A stretch of 34,137 nt of DNA. Source: Bacteroidota bacterium. Its GTDB lineage: Bacteria; Bacteroidota; Bacteroidia; B-17B0; Aurantibacillaceae. The notes beneath the pieces are model-generated. The model saw only the letters and a program-made list of their open reading frames with translations, did not search any database and was not told the origin of the DNA. This document shows, piece by piece, positions 15,897 to 23,754 of the stretch. Position 1 is the stretch's first letter. The number at the start of each line of letters is the position of its first letter. Where the stretch lies: the NCBI GenBank assembly GCA_023433205.1, contig JAEZDS010000005.1, positions 1 through 34,137 of the forward strand, given 5' to 3'. A program made the translations under genes and the position numbers.

Positions 15897-16919
15897 TTAT
15901 TGCTGCTCCAGCTTAAGCTGCCATTTCCAGGCGCTTCCGGTCATATCGTCAAGACTAAATCTGGGATTCCAGTTCAGTTCTTTTCTGGCTTTATTATTGT
16001 TGGCGTACACTGCTATCACGTCCCCTTCGCGGCGTTCACCCAAATGGTAAGTAAGTTTTTTTCCAGAGACTTTTTCAAATGAGTTGATCACTTCCAGTAC
16101 AGTTACACCGTTTCCTGTACCCAGGTTAAAAACAGTGTTGTTGTTTTTGTTTCTTTTTTCAAGAAGATAGCTAATGGCCAGCACGTGGGCCTCTGCAATG
16201 TCGCTTACATGTATGTAATCGCGTATGCAGGAGCCATCCCTGGTGTGGTAATCGTTACCAAACACCGTAAGTTTATTTTTGCCCAGCGCCGTTTGCGTAA
16301 TAATTGGCAAAAGGTTGCTGGGTGGATTTATCGGCAGTTCTCCATTGAGTCCGCTTGGGTGCGCGCCAACAGGATTAAAATAACGGAGCACAACCGTATT
16401 AAACCAGGTTTCTGTTTTACAAAAAAAGGAGATGATATCTTCGCCTACCTGTTTGGTATGGCCGTATGGGCTTTCTGCCTTTTTGAGCGGAGTTCCCTCG
16501 GTTACAGGGAGCTCATCTGCATTTCCATAAACCGAACAGGAGGAGCTGAAGATAAAATTGTCGACCTTTTTATCTTTACAGAATCGCAGGAGATTAGTGA
16601 GCGATACCAGGTTGTTATGATAGTAGAGCAGAGGATCGGCAACACTTTCGGGTACTGACTTGAACGCTGCAAAATGGATGACGCCTCTAATATCTTTTAC
16701 CTCCGACAGCGCGCTATCGGTAGCTGACCAATCACAAAGGTCAATATTGAGCGAATCAAACGCTTTACCGGTAATCTCTTTTACTCTTTTGTAGGTGTCT
16801 TTATTTGAATTTGAAAAGTTATCGACTGAAATTACCCGGTAGTTGGTTTTTGTAAGCAGCTCTATGATCGTGTGGGAGCCTATGTAGCCGGCCCCTCCTG
16901 TAACAATAATGGTTCCCAT
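15897..16919 (-). CDS. galE: UDP-glucose 4-epimerase
   Basis: Interconverts UDP-glucose and UDP-galactose with bound NAD (short-chain dehydrogenase fold), supplying galactose units for the neighbouring glycan genes. The start at 16919 gives 340 residues, the normal length, beginning MGTIIVTGGAGYIGSH with GxxGxxG at 8-14. An upstream start at 16952 would place the -7 box inside the gene. The catalytic triad elements are the Ser run SSSCSVYG at 125-132 and YGHTK, with Tyr152 and Lys156. RDYIHVSDIAEAHV is typical of GalE. Related epimerases acting on UDP-GlcNAc or uronic acids cannot be fully excluded. Divergent from the membrane-protein gene, 74 nt apart. Confidence 0.93.
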   Translation of the reverse strand: MGTIIVTGGAGYIGSHTIIELLTKTNYRVISVDNFSNSNKDTYKRVKEITGKAFDSLNIDLCDWSATDSALSEVKDIRGVIHFAAFKSVPESVADPLLYYHNNLVSLTNLLRFCKDKKVDNFIFSSSCSVYGNADELPVTEGTPLKKAESPYGHTKQVGEDIISFFCKTETWFNTVVLRYFNPVGAHPSGLNGELPINPPSNLLPIITQTALGKNKLTVFGNDYHTRDGSCIRDYIHVSDIAEAHVLAISYLLEKRNKNNNTVFNLGTGNGVTVLEVINSFEKVSGKKLTYHLGERREGDVIAVYANNNKARKELNWNPRFSLDDMTGSAWKWQLKLEQQ

Positions 16920-16925
16920 ATCTGT

Positions 16926-16933
16926 CAAATGTA
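16926..16933 (-). promoter_or_regulatory. -7 box of galE
   Basis: The minus strand reads TACATTTG, an exact TAnnTTTG match, followed by ACAGAT and the ATG at 16919. The 6-nt gap puts the predicted transcription start next to the start codon, so a leaderless mRNA is likely. No clear -33 TTG is seen. Confidence 0.55.
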
Positions 16934-16978
16934 TAAAAAGCCCAGTTACCATATGCGAGGCATTGCGGGAATTTTTGA

Positions 16979-16986
16979 TAGTTTTA
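16979..16986 (+). promoter_or_regulatory. Possible -7 box of the membrane-protein gene
   Basis: TAGTTTTA, one mismatch from TAnnTTTG, seven bases before the ATA codon proposed as the start. The nearest TTG (16963-16965) is only 13 nt upstream, shorter than usual. Confidence 0.3.
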
Positions 16987-16993
16987 TACCCTT

Positions 16994-18346
16994 ATAGAGC
17001 AGAACTGGCTTGATATCTTCGACCTTTTACTGGCGCCATTCTACATTGGGCTGATTTTATTTATTGCCAATAACATACGCCGCAAACAGATCTATTTCTA
17101 TAAAAAGGATTATTACAGGTACCTTATTCCCGGCCTGCTCTGCAAGCTTATTGGGGCAATTTCACTATGCCTGCTTTATACTTTCTATTATACTGAAGGT
17201 GGTGACGTAACCAATTATTTTATCACCTCCCGAACGTATGTGAATGTGCTGCTGGAGGGGCATTTTTCCAGGTTTCTGGAGATGGCCGATTACCGGAACA
17301 ATAATGTGCATTTTATTCTTGCATCCGATAATATATATGGTTATGTGATGTTTAACCCCAGCGATTATTATGCTTTGTTTACAGTGTTGCTAACAGTTCC
17401 CATCTGTATGGTTGCGCTCAAAAGTTTTATCGCAACTGCCGTTGTGCTGGCATCACTCAGTTATATCGGCATCTGGAAGTTATATGAGGTGTTTGTGGCC
17501 CATTTTCCGCAGCTGTACAAACAGTTTGCCATTACATTCTTTTTTATCCCCTCCGTATTTTTTTGGGGCTCCGGCGTATTGAAGGATACTTACACACTTA
17601 GCGCCATTGGATTTTATATCTATGGATTGTACCACTTTCAGATCCTCAAAAAAAGGAAAGCGAAATACTTTCTGATGATAGCCATGGCAGGTATCATTTT
17701 CATCTACATCAAACCCTACTTCCTGTTTGCACTTTTCCCCGGGTCACTTCTCTGGATCAATTTTTACCGGATCCAGCGCATCAGGAACAGTCTGATAAAA
17801 GCCATTTTTATTCCCATGGTGATTGTACTGCTTTTTGCCCTGGTTAGTTTTATATTTGGCGCGCTGGGCTCATACCTGGGAGAATACAGCATGGAGAACA
17901 TCCTTCACAAAGCAGTGAAGACGCAGCAGGATCTGGTAAGAGAGGCTTATGGCAGTAACAGTTATAACATTGGTGCTTTCGATGCCAATATCTGGAGTGT
18001 GATAGGAAAACTGCCCGCCGCACTTAACCTTGCATTGTTCAGGCCCTACATTTGGGATGCACGTAATCCTGTAATGGCCCTTAGCGGAGTGGAAAATCTT
18101 TTTATGCTGGGCTTCTCTGTTTACATTCTGTTACGGGTACGTTTATCGGTTTTGTTCAAATCACTGCAGAGTCATCCGCTGGTGGTTTTTTCATTCTTGT
18201 TCGCTATATTTTTTGCTTTTTCGGTAGGGCTAACTACTGCTAACTATGGGGCGCTCTCGCGGCTCAAGATCCCCTGTATTCCTTTTTATACAGCCTCTCT
18301 TTTTATGGTATACGAGCTCAACAAGGCAAGTTTCAGGCGTAGATAG
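16994..18346 (+). CDS. Multi-pass membrane protein of the polysaccharide locus, apparent ATA start
   Basis: The first conventional start in this frame is GTG at 17240, but the frame is open from 16982 and the extra sequence is clearly coding: EQNWLDIFDLL, a membrane helix (APFYIGLILFIANNI), a basic loop (RRKQIYFYKKDYYRYL), a second helix and the motif YYTEGGDVTNYF. With ATA at 16994 as the first codon the protein has 450 residues and around ten hydrophobic helices. A conserved-looking block is PSVFFWGSGVLKDTYTLSAIGFYIYGLYHF, around 180-209. Its location in a glycan locus makes a repeat-unit polymerase or similar membrane role plausible, but I do not recognise a named family. Its last 14 nt overlap the 3' end of the convergent GT4 gene. 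Confidence 0.7.
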   Translation: MEQNWLDIFDLLLAPFYIGLILFIANNIRRKQIYFYKKDYYRYLIPGLLCKLIGAISLCLLYTFYYTEGGDVTNYFITSRTYVNVLLEGHFSRFLEMADYRNNNVHFILASDNIYGYVMFNPSDYYALFTVLLTVPICMVALKSFIATAVVLASLSYIGIWKLYEVFVAHFPQLYKQFAITFFFIPSVFFWGSGVLKDTYTLSAIGFYIYGLYHFQILKKRKAKYFLMIAMAGIIFIYIKPYFLFALFPGSLLWINFYRIQRIRNSLIKAIFIPMVIVLLFALVSFIFGALGSYLGEYSMENILHKAVKTQQDLVREAYGSNSYNIGAFDANIWSVIGKLPAALNLALFRPYIWDARNPVMALSGVENLFMLGFSVYILLRVRLSVLFKSLQSHPLVVFSFLFAIFFAFSVGLTTANYGALSRLKIPCIPFYTASLFMVYELNKASFRRR

Positions 18347-19541
18347 CCCTGTATATATCTTCCGCCATGTTTATGTTTCTGTATCTCACTGCAAGTTCTC
18401 TTATCCTTTCCTGATGGCCTGGTTCGTCCAGAATGGCTGAGATCCTGACCAGAGCGCGCTCGTACACTGAGGCGGTAAAATCTCTCAATACAAAGCCTGC
18501 ATTGTTTTCCTCTATGATCTTACTGTCGGTTGAAATACCTTCGGTGATCACCACCGGCAAGCCCAGTGCCCAGTATTCGCCGTTTTTTATAGGCGAGCAG
18601 TACTTTTTCGTAGGAATTGGCTTTACAGGACAGATGCCGAAGTTGCCCAGCGACATATATCGCGGCACCTGCTCATGCGGTACATAATAGCGTACCAGCA
18701 GTCTGCGGTCTAAGCCTGCCTGCCTGCAGTAATTTACTATCTCCTGTTCACTGTGCGAGGTAAGCAGCAATACCCTGAATTTCTGCGGCCAGAACTTTGC
18801 CGCCACCGCAAAAAAATGAAAAGTCTCTTCTTCAAGGTAAATGCCCCCGAATTTACCCGCGTAAACACAAACAATATCCCCGTCGCTGATACCCGGCAGG
18901 GCCTGCCTTGAGATAGAGTGTCTAATATAAAAATGCTCAAGATTTACGCTGGCAGGTTTTACAAAGGGAAATGGCCGTTGTATCCCATAGGTTTTAAGTG
19001 CATAATTCTCCATGCCGGGCGCAGCGCATATCACATGTTCGGCCCGCTGCAATTGTTTTTTCTCCAGCCATAGCAGTAATTTGAACGCCAGTCCCTCCCT
19101 CTTCCAGATACCGGCTTCGGTCATACTTTCAGCGTGGGGCTCAAAACTATCCAGCACCAGTGGTTTGCCGCTGAAATGCGAGAGTATCCAGCCTATCGCC
19201 CCCCCCGGGGTACACCAGGCGTGTATCTTATCTATTTTATGACGATGCAGGATCCCTGACAGATCCCATAAAATGCCAACAAAGCGCAACGCCATTCTGA
19301 ATCCAAAACCGCTGTAGGTGTAGTCGGCCACAATGATGTTTTCGTTGTAGAGCTTTTGTCGCAGCGCCTCATGTTCAGGGCTGTTCTGCTGATCAACAGG
19401 ACTTAAGGTGCATAACCAGATCCTGCTGCCCTGGGGAAGAAACTTCAAAATCAGGCGCAGATAAGGCAGCGTATAGGTGCTGATAAGCGCGTTCTGCAAA
19501 GGCCAGTAAGTGATAACAAGTATGTTCCTGACTTTTTTCAG
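18333..19541 (-). CDS. Glycosyltransferase GT4-like, apparent CTG start
   Basis: Last gene of the minus-strand polysaccharide operon. The first TTG (19499) would cut off the first beta strand. Reading back to CTG at 19541 restores KKVRNILVITYWPLQNALIS, a normal GT-B N-terminus, and creates a CTGA overlap with the preceding stop like the overlaps upstream in the operon. From there it is 402 residues. The C-terminal domain has VCVYAGKFGG, RYYVPHEQVPRYMSLGNFGICP, then SPIKNGEYWALGLPVV and a conserved acidic stretch (STDSKIIEEN). It should be a cytoplasmic sugar transferase; donor and acceptor are unknown. It overlaps the membrane-protein gene tail to tail by 14 nt. Confidence 0.8.
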   Translation of the reverse strand: MKKVRNILVITYWPLQNALISTYTLPYLRLILKFLPQGSRIWLCTLSPVDQQNSPEHEALRQKLYNENIIVADYTYSGFGFRMALRFVGILWDLSGILHRHKIDKIHAWCTPGGAIGWILSHFSGKPLVLDSFEPHAESMTEAGIWKREGLAFKLLLWLEKKQLQRAEHVICAAPGMENYALKTYGIQRPFPFVKPASVNLEHFYIRHSISRQALPGISDGDIVCVYAGKFGGIYLEEETFHFFAVAAKFWPQKFRVLLLTSHSEQEIVNYCRQAGLDRRLLVRYYVPHEQVPRYMSLGNFGICPVKPIPTKKYCSPIKNGEYWALGLPVVITEGISTDSKIIEENNAGFVLRDFTASVYERALVRISAILDEPGHQERIRELAVRYRNINMAEDIYRAIYA

Positions 19542-20413
19542 AATAGATGTTTTATGATGGCGTAAAACCTTTTTTTAAGTATGAGAGCGGGATGACTGAA
19601 AAGCGCTTTTGCCAGAAAACGCAGTGCCGCCGCTCTGTTGTTCGGCGTCAGGGCAGTGTGCAAGGCTGCATAAGAATAAAGGCCCATGGCCAGCTTTTTT
19701 TTTCCTGCGCGCGATCTTTGCACAAAGGGACTGTGACCTGCCAGTTGTAAGAAGCAGTTTATTTTGTTCTGAAGAGAGACTGCATCTGTGTTCAGCACAC
19801 TTCTGCCTTCGTGATTGCTCATTATAATGCTGCCGGCGCCGGTACAATACAGGGGCTCTTTTGCAATGATCCTTAACCATAGTTCCCAGTCCTCAAAAAT
19901 AATCAGCAAGGGTGCAGTATTAAAATGGTTCCTGAGAAAAAGTTCGCGTTCAATAACCACCGCGCTGCAGCCCAGGTAGTTCCCATACAATAATTTCCGG
20001 GGCGCGAAGCTTCCTGCAGGATGGTAAGAGTAAACTATCTTTTCCTGTGCGTTCAGTACTTTATAGCCAGAAAAAACAAATCGGGGCTTAAAGTCTTTTA
20101 GCCTCAGAAATTTTTCAACTCCTCTCAGATGGTCACTTTGCATCCGGTCGTCGGAATCAAGAAAAATAAGATAACGGCCAATTGCTTTTGCTGCACCATA
20201 ATTTCTTGCAATACTTCGTTCTTCATTTGTTTTATGGAAGTACCGGATCCTGCTGTTCCCAAAACGCTCAGTCACCTCCCTCGTCTGGTCGGTACTGCCA
20301 TCGTCAACCACAATTATTTCGTAATCATCATATTCCTGATCAAGCACCGACTCTAGCGTGGACTTTAGCATCAGGGCCCTGTTGTAAGTTGGTATGATCA
20401 CCGAAAAGGTCAT
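19538..20413 (-). CDS. Glycosyltransferase family 2
   Basis: A 291-residue GT-A enzyme. It opens with the family's first strand (FSVIIPTYNRA), then VVDDGSTD at 36-43 for nucleotide binding, and FLDSDDR at 84-90 carrying the DxD-type metal-binding motif. GCSAVVIERELF and FEDWELWLR further on match the acceptor-side acidic segment (ED) of GT2 enzymes. The C-terminus is basic and hydrophobic and may lie against the membrane. The ATG overlaps the upstream stop as ATGA, and its own stop overlaps the following gene as CTGA. Confidence 0.9.
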   Translation of the reverse strand: MTFSVIIPTYNRALMLKSTLESVLDQEYDDYEIIVVDDGSTDQTREVTERFGNSRIRYFHKTNEERSIARNYGAAKAIGRYLIFLDSDDRMQSDHLRGVEKFLRLKDFKPRFVFSGYKVLNAQEKIVYSYHPAGSFAPRKLLYGNYLGCSAVVIERELFLRNHFNTAPLLIIFEDWELWLRIIAKEPLYCTGAGSIIMSNHEGRSVLNTDAVSLQNKINCFLQLAGHSPFVQRSRAGKKKLAMGLYSYAALHTALTPNNRAAALRFLAKALFSHPALILKKRFYAIIKHLF

Positions 20414-21405
20414 GTGTTTAAACTGTGCCGGAGCTTAAATAAAAATGAAGGGAAGATTTTTAGCTTCCAAAGATAAGTGCTATACGCCCTGGCAGAAGCC
20501 CGGGCAGGATCTGTCTCGCGTATGACCTCATAGATCTCTCTGCACTTGTCACCGTTGAGTTTTCGGTAATAATAGTGGAAATGGAGGTGAAGGTGCTCCA
20601 GAAATGCGGACCTGATCTGATCGGCATTAAACACCGTGTTACAGGGGTAGCTGCGGGTGTTTAATTCCTTGTATAAACTCAGCTGTGTTAAGCGCCTCAC
20701 ATACCGGTCGCCACCGGCCAGGGAATTGAGGGCATTAGCAAAAACAGCTGTCCATTCTTCAAAAAAGCAGTGCTCCTGCACAGTTTTGGCTGCACTGTGT
20801 AATCTGTACCTGGCAAGGATGTCTTTGGTGGCGAAGCTTTTTGCACCGAGCAGAACCGCGCGTACAACCAGTTCATGATCCATGGCATAATGCAGTTGCC
20901 CGTTAAGGGCACCGGTTCTTTCCAGTATCTCTCTTCTGAAAAATGCGGCAGGCTGGGGAAAGCGCATATAAGGCAGGTACTGTTCGGGACTAAGCGCCTC
21001 GTTAAGCCCAACGATCTTTTCCTTCCGTCTCTCTCCAAACAAAAGAGCTTTTCCATGCAGAAAATCAGCAGAAACTTCAGCGGAGAACATGGAACTTACT
21101 TTCTTAAATGTGCCGGGCTCATAAACATCATCACTGTTGAGCCAGGTTACAATATCTCCGCTTGTTCTCCGCAGACCATTATTAATGGCCTCAGTCTGGC
21201 CGCTGTCTTTTTCTGAACTCCAGAAAGTGATCCGTTCACTGTAACGTTTAAGCACCTCCGTTGTATTATCGTTGCTGCCCCCGTCAATTACAATCAGTTC
21301 AAAATTGTGATGATCCTGCTGAAGTACCGATAAGATCGCCTCCTCAATATATTTTCCCTGATTGAGCGAGGGCATTACCACAGATATTTTAAGCTGTGTA
21401 CTCAA
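20410..21405 (-). CDS. Glycosyltransferase family 2, TTG start
   Basis: A 331-residue GT2 enzyme with ISVVMPSLNQGKYIEEAI at the N-terminus, VIDGGSNDNT at 39-48 and WLNSDDVYEPG at 88-98 (NSDD in place of the common DxD, as in the group of GT2 enzymes that start with PSxNQ). MDHELVVRA provides the downstream acidic motif. The start codon is TTG at 21405, sitting in a TTGA overlap with the stop of the GT11-like gene. No ATG lies between that stop and the first conserved strand, so TTG is the natural choice. Confidence 0.9.
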   Translation of the reverse strand: MSTQLKISVVMPSLNQGKYIEEAILSVLQQDHHNFELIVIDGGSNDNTTEVLKRYSERITFWSSEKDSGQTEAINNGLRRTSGDIVTWLNSDDVYEPGTFKKVSSMFSAEVSADFLHGKALLFGERRKEKIVGLNEALSPEQYLPYMRFPQPAAFFRREILERTGALNGQLHYAMDHELVVRAVLLGAKSFATKDILARYRLHSAAKTVQEHCFFEEWTAVFANALNSLAGGDRYVRRLTQLSLYKELNTRSYPCNTVFNADQIRSAFLEHLHLHFHYYYRKLNGDKCREIYEVIRETDPARASARAYSTYLWKLKIFPSFLFKLRHSLNT

Positions 21406-22229
21406 AATTCTTCTATGATAACAAAGTCATTCTTTGATATTTCTGCTTCAGGATCTTCGATCATGTACAACGGAATCTCGCCGTAAAAAGAAGCCCACAT
21501 GCTGTAAGTACTCGGAGGACCTGCAATAAAGGCGCACCGCGACAGACAGTACAGGTCCAGCAACTCGTGGCCAGGAGTTTTTATGATGTGCAGACCTTCT
21601 CCCAATGCTCCTGTATTGATGGTTTCGTCGCTGCTCACCATAAAAGTGATCTGTTCGCTGCCAAACAGCACCTGAATCTTATTGATGATGTTTTTGTACT
21701 GTTCCAGGCTGTAGTAGAACCGGCCATTCTCAAAATGTTTATAGTCCTTTCGGCGGATGTGTATTCCCACCAGAAGGTTACCGGCTGGAATGCTTTTGCC
21801 GAGAAAATCGTTGATCTGCTGCAGATATTGTGGAAGCGGGGTAAAGATGCTGCGCAAGGTAGCGGCATGTTTGTGTAAAAGTGAATTGGCCCTGAACTGC
21901 CAACCCTGCAGAAAGAGGATACGGGACTTTTTCAGGAGAGCATCCTCAAGGTCCAGGTCCATTCTCTGCTCCCAGTTCAGATGCACAGTGCCAAAAAGTG
22001 GATTTGAGATCTTAAACCTGTCAATGGCCCGGGCTTTCAGATAAAAGATCTTATAGATAGTACCTGACAGAAGTTTTTGAATGGTTCCGGGCAATTTAAA
22101 ATAGCGGCTGTAAGCATGAAATGCCGGATTTACAACGCTTTTATTATTTTCGATTGCCCAGGCAAGAATACTTGCGTACACGATCAGCAGATTTCCCAGC
22201 CTTCCGGGTTTGGAGGTAATGATGATCAT
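21402..22229 (-). CDS. GT11-like glycosyltransferase (fucosyltransferase type)
   Basis: A 275-residue protein with the features of alpha-1,2-fucosyltransferase-like enzymes: an N-terminal GRLGN (residues 9-13; GxGNQ-like in relatives), and GIHIRRKDY at 155-163, the HxRRxDY element that binds GDP-fucose in GT11 and related fucosyltransferases. It is followed by FYYSLEQYKNII, ITFMVSSDE and a C-terminal SRCAFIAGPPSTYSMWAS segment. The donor may be GDP-fucose, but no GDP-fucose synthesis genes are in the window, so this remains an inference. ATG at 22229 overlaps the preceding stop in ATGA. Confidence 0.8.
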   Translation of the reverse strand: MIIITSKPGRLGNLLIVYASILAWAIENNKSVVNPAFHAYSRYFKLPGTIQKLLSGTIYKIFYLKARAIDRFKISNPLFGTVHLNWEQRMDLDLEDALLKKSRILFLQGWQFRANSLLHKHAATLRSIFTPLPQYLQQINDFLGKSIPAGNLLVGIHIRRKDYKHFENGRFYYSLEQYKNIINKIQVLFGSEQITFMVSSDETINTGALGEGLHIIKTPGHELLDLYCLSRCAFIAGPPSTYSMWASFYGEIPLYMIEDPEAEISKNDFVIIEEF

Positions 22230-22981
22230 AGCCTGGAATTCTGGTATAAGGCGTCGTACTCTTTAAGTACTCCGGCGGGCCTGTATGTTACATAAATATC
22301 AATGAGGCAGAATCCTTTTGAACGCAGCATCTCATCAACTTCGTGGTACTTTGCCGCTTCTTCATAAAGCCGGTGATTGTTCATTTCAACAAGAACCAGG
22401 CGGGTTCGCGAAAGCGTTCGCACTGCGCCCCGCAGCACTTCCAGTTCAGTGCCCTGGGTGTCGATCTTCATAAGCAGTACTGGTTCATTGCCGGTTAAAA
22501 CTTCATCCAGCCTCTGTTTTTTCACCGTTTCTGAGCGCTGTGCCGAGAATTTTCCTCTTTCTTCCAGCTGCATTTTCTCCAGTTCAGCGGCACTGATCTT
22601 TTTTAATGAACTGGCCAGATTGTCTTTGGTAACTGTTATCTCAGCAGTGCCGTTTAAATCAGACAAAGCCAGGTGATACAACTGTACCCCGGTGAGCTCT
22701 TTTGTGTTATGCTGCGCTTTCTGGAAGGAAGCAAACACCGGTTCAAAACCAATTACCTTTGCGCCGGGAAAATTCCTGGCAAACCACCGGCAGGTGTCAC
22801 CAGAGGCGGCACCAATATCCAGAATGTAAATTCCTGTTGATTCAAACCCCTGGGAATAAATGTAACTGCGGGTTCTGTACAGATGTTCCGCGGCATTTGT
22901 CATTATGGTATCTCTGAACTTCAGAAAAAAGGCAGGACTACGGAAAAAGGAGCGCAGGAGCTTTATGAGCAGATTTTTCAT
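22226..22981 (-). CDS. FkbM family methyltransferase (second of three)
   Basis: A 251-residue SAM-dependent methyltransferase. Motif I is IYILDIGAASGDTCRWFA, followed by KVIGFEPV, and the FkbM signature is LMKIDTQGTELEVLRGAV. The Gly-rich loop has GAASG where most have GANxG. The N-terminus is basic and hydrophobic (IKLLRSFFRSPAFFLKF) and may associate with the membrane. It is joined to its neighbours on both sides by ATGA overlaps. It is not a recent duplicate of the adjacent FkbM gene: the two differ throughout outside the motifs. Confidence 0.88.
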   Translation of the reverse strand: MKNLLIKLLRSFFRSPAFFLKFRDTIMTNAAEHLYRTRSYIYSQGFESTGIYILDIGAASGDTCRWFARNFPGAKVIGFEPVFASFQKAQHNTKELTGVQLYHLALSDLNGTAEITVTKDNLASSLKKISAAELEKMQLEERGKFSAQRSETVKKQRLDEVLTGNEPVLLMKIDTQGTELEVLRGAVRTLSRTRLVLVEMNNHRLYEEAAKYHEVDEMLRSKGFCLIDIYVTYRPAGVLKEYDALYQNSRL

Positions 22982-23754
22982 GGTTCTATCCTTGCATAAA
23001 TATCTCCAAATCCACCAAGGCTTTCAACGTTGCTGTGAAGTATTTCCTTAAACTTATCAGCAGGCAGCCATTCTTCCAATTCGAAACGGGTGTTTTCAGC
23101 GATGGCATAATTAAAGAGGTAAGCGGGAGATAGCTGATGCAGCCGTTCAACACAGGCTAAAGCTGAAGCGGTCATTTCAGGCGTAGTATATTCAAACGAT
23201 AGTTTCGGCACAGGTTCGGTCATGCCTTTTAGCACTTCCGGTTCATAACCTTCTACATCTATTTTTATAAATGCCGGCATCCCATGTTTTTTAATGAGTT
23301 GCTGAACAGGAACCACCTTTACTTTTTGTTTTCTGCTCCAGCTTGTGGCGCTGAATCTCCCGCTTTTCATTTTGCTGATCCATTCCTGCGACATGGAGGC
23401 GATGGTGCTTGAGCTGTTGTTAAGCATGATCTCGGTTTCTCCCTCCTTTTCACCAAGCGCAAGGTTCAGTACCCTGATGCTGCCGCCAAAACGCAGCCTG
23501 AGATAACGGTAACAGAAATATTGCGGTTCAATTGCAATCACTCTGGCCTTGCACAGAAGCAGTGGCCCTATTCTGTTTCCAAGATTTGCGCCTACGTCAA
23601 AAACCAGGTCGCCGGGTCTGATAAAAGTGCTGAAAAAGCGCGCCCTTTGAATTTGGTCTTCGTCAATTTTACGTTGAAGGTCCGGTTTAAGCGATGACCT
23701 TAGCTGATCTTTGATCAGTAACCACAGCGCTTTAATGTTGTCCGAGATCTCCAT
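22978..23754 (-). CDS. FkbM family methyltransferase (third of three)
   Basis: A 258-residue SAM-dependent methyltransferase with LVFDVGANLGNRIGP as motif I, VIAIEPQ, and the FkbM block FIKIDVEGYEPEVLKGM. The ATG at 23754 abuts the stop of the upstream GT2 gene with no gap. The stop overlaps the next gene as ATGA. With its neighbours it probably methylates sugar hydroxyls; the acceptor is unknown. Confidence 0.9.
   Translation of the reverse strand: MEISDNIKALWLLIKDQLRSSLKPDLQRKIDEDQIQRARFFSTFIRPGDLVFDVGANLGNRIGPLLLCKARVIAIEPQYFCYRYLRLRFGGSIRVLNLALGEKEGETEIMLNNSSSTIASMSQEWISKMKSGRFSATSWSRKQKVKVVPVQQLIKKHGMPAFIKIDVEGYEPEVLKGMTEPVPKLSFEYTTPEMTASALACVERLHQLSPAYLFNYAIAENTRFELEEWLPADKFKEILHSNVESLGGFGDIYARIEP

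Noticed and set aside
22226..23754. Recent tandem duplication of FkbM genes
   Set aside because: The two proteins agree only at the family motifs and differ in length, N-terminus and most residues, so they are old paralogues or independently acquired.
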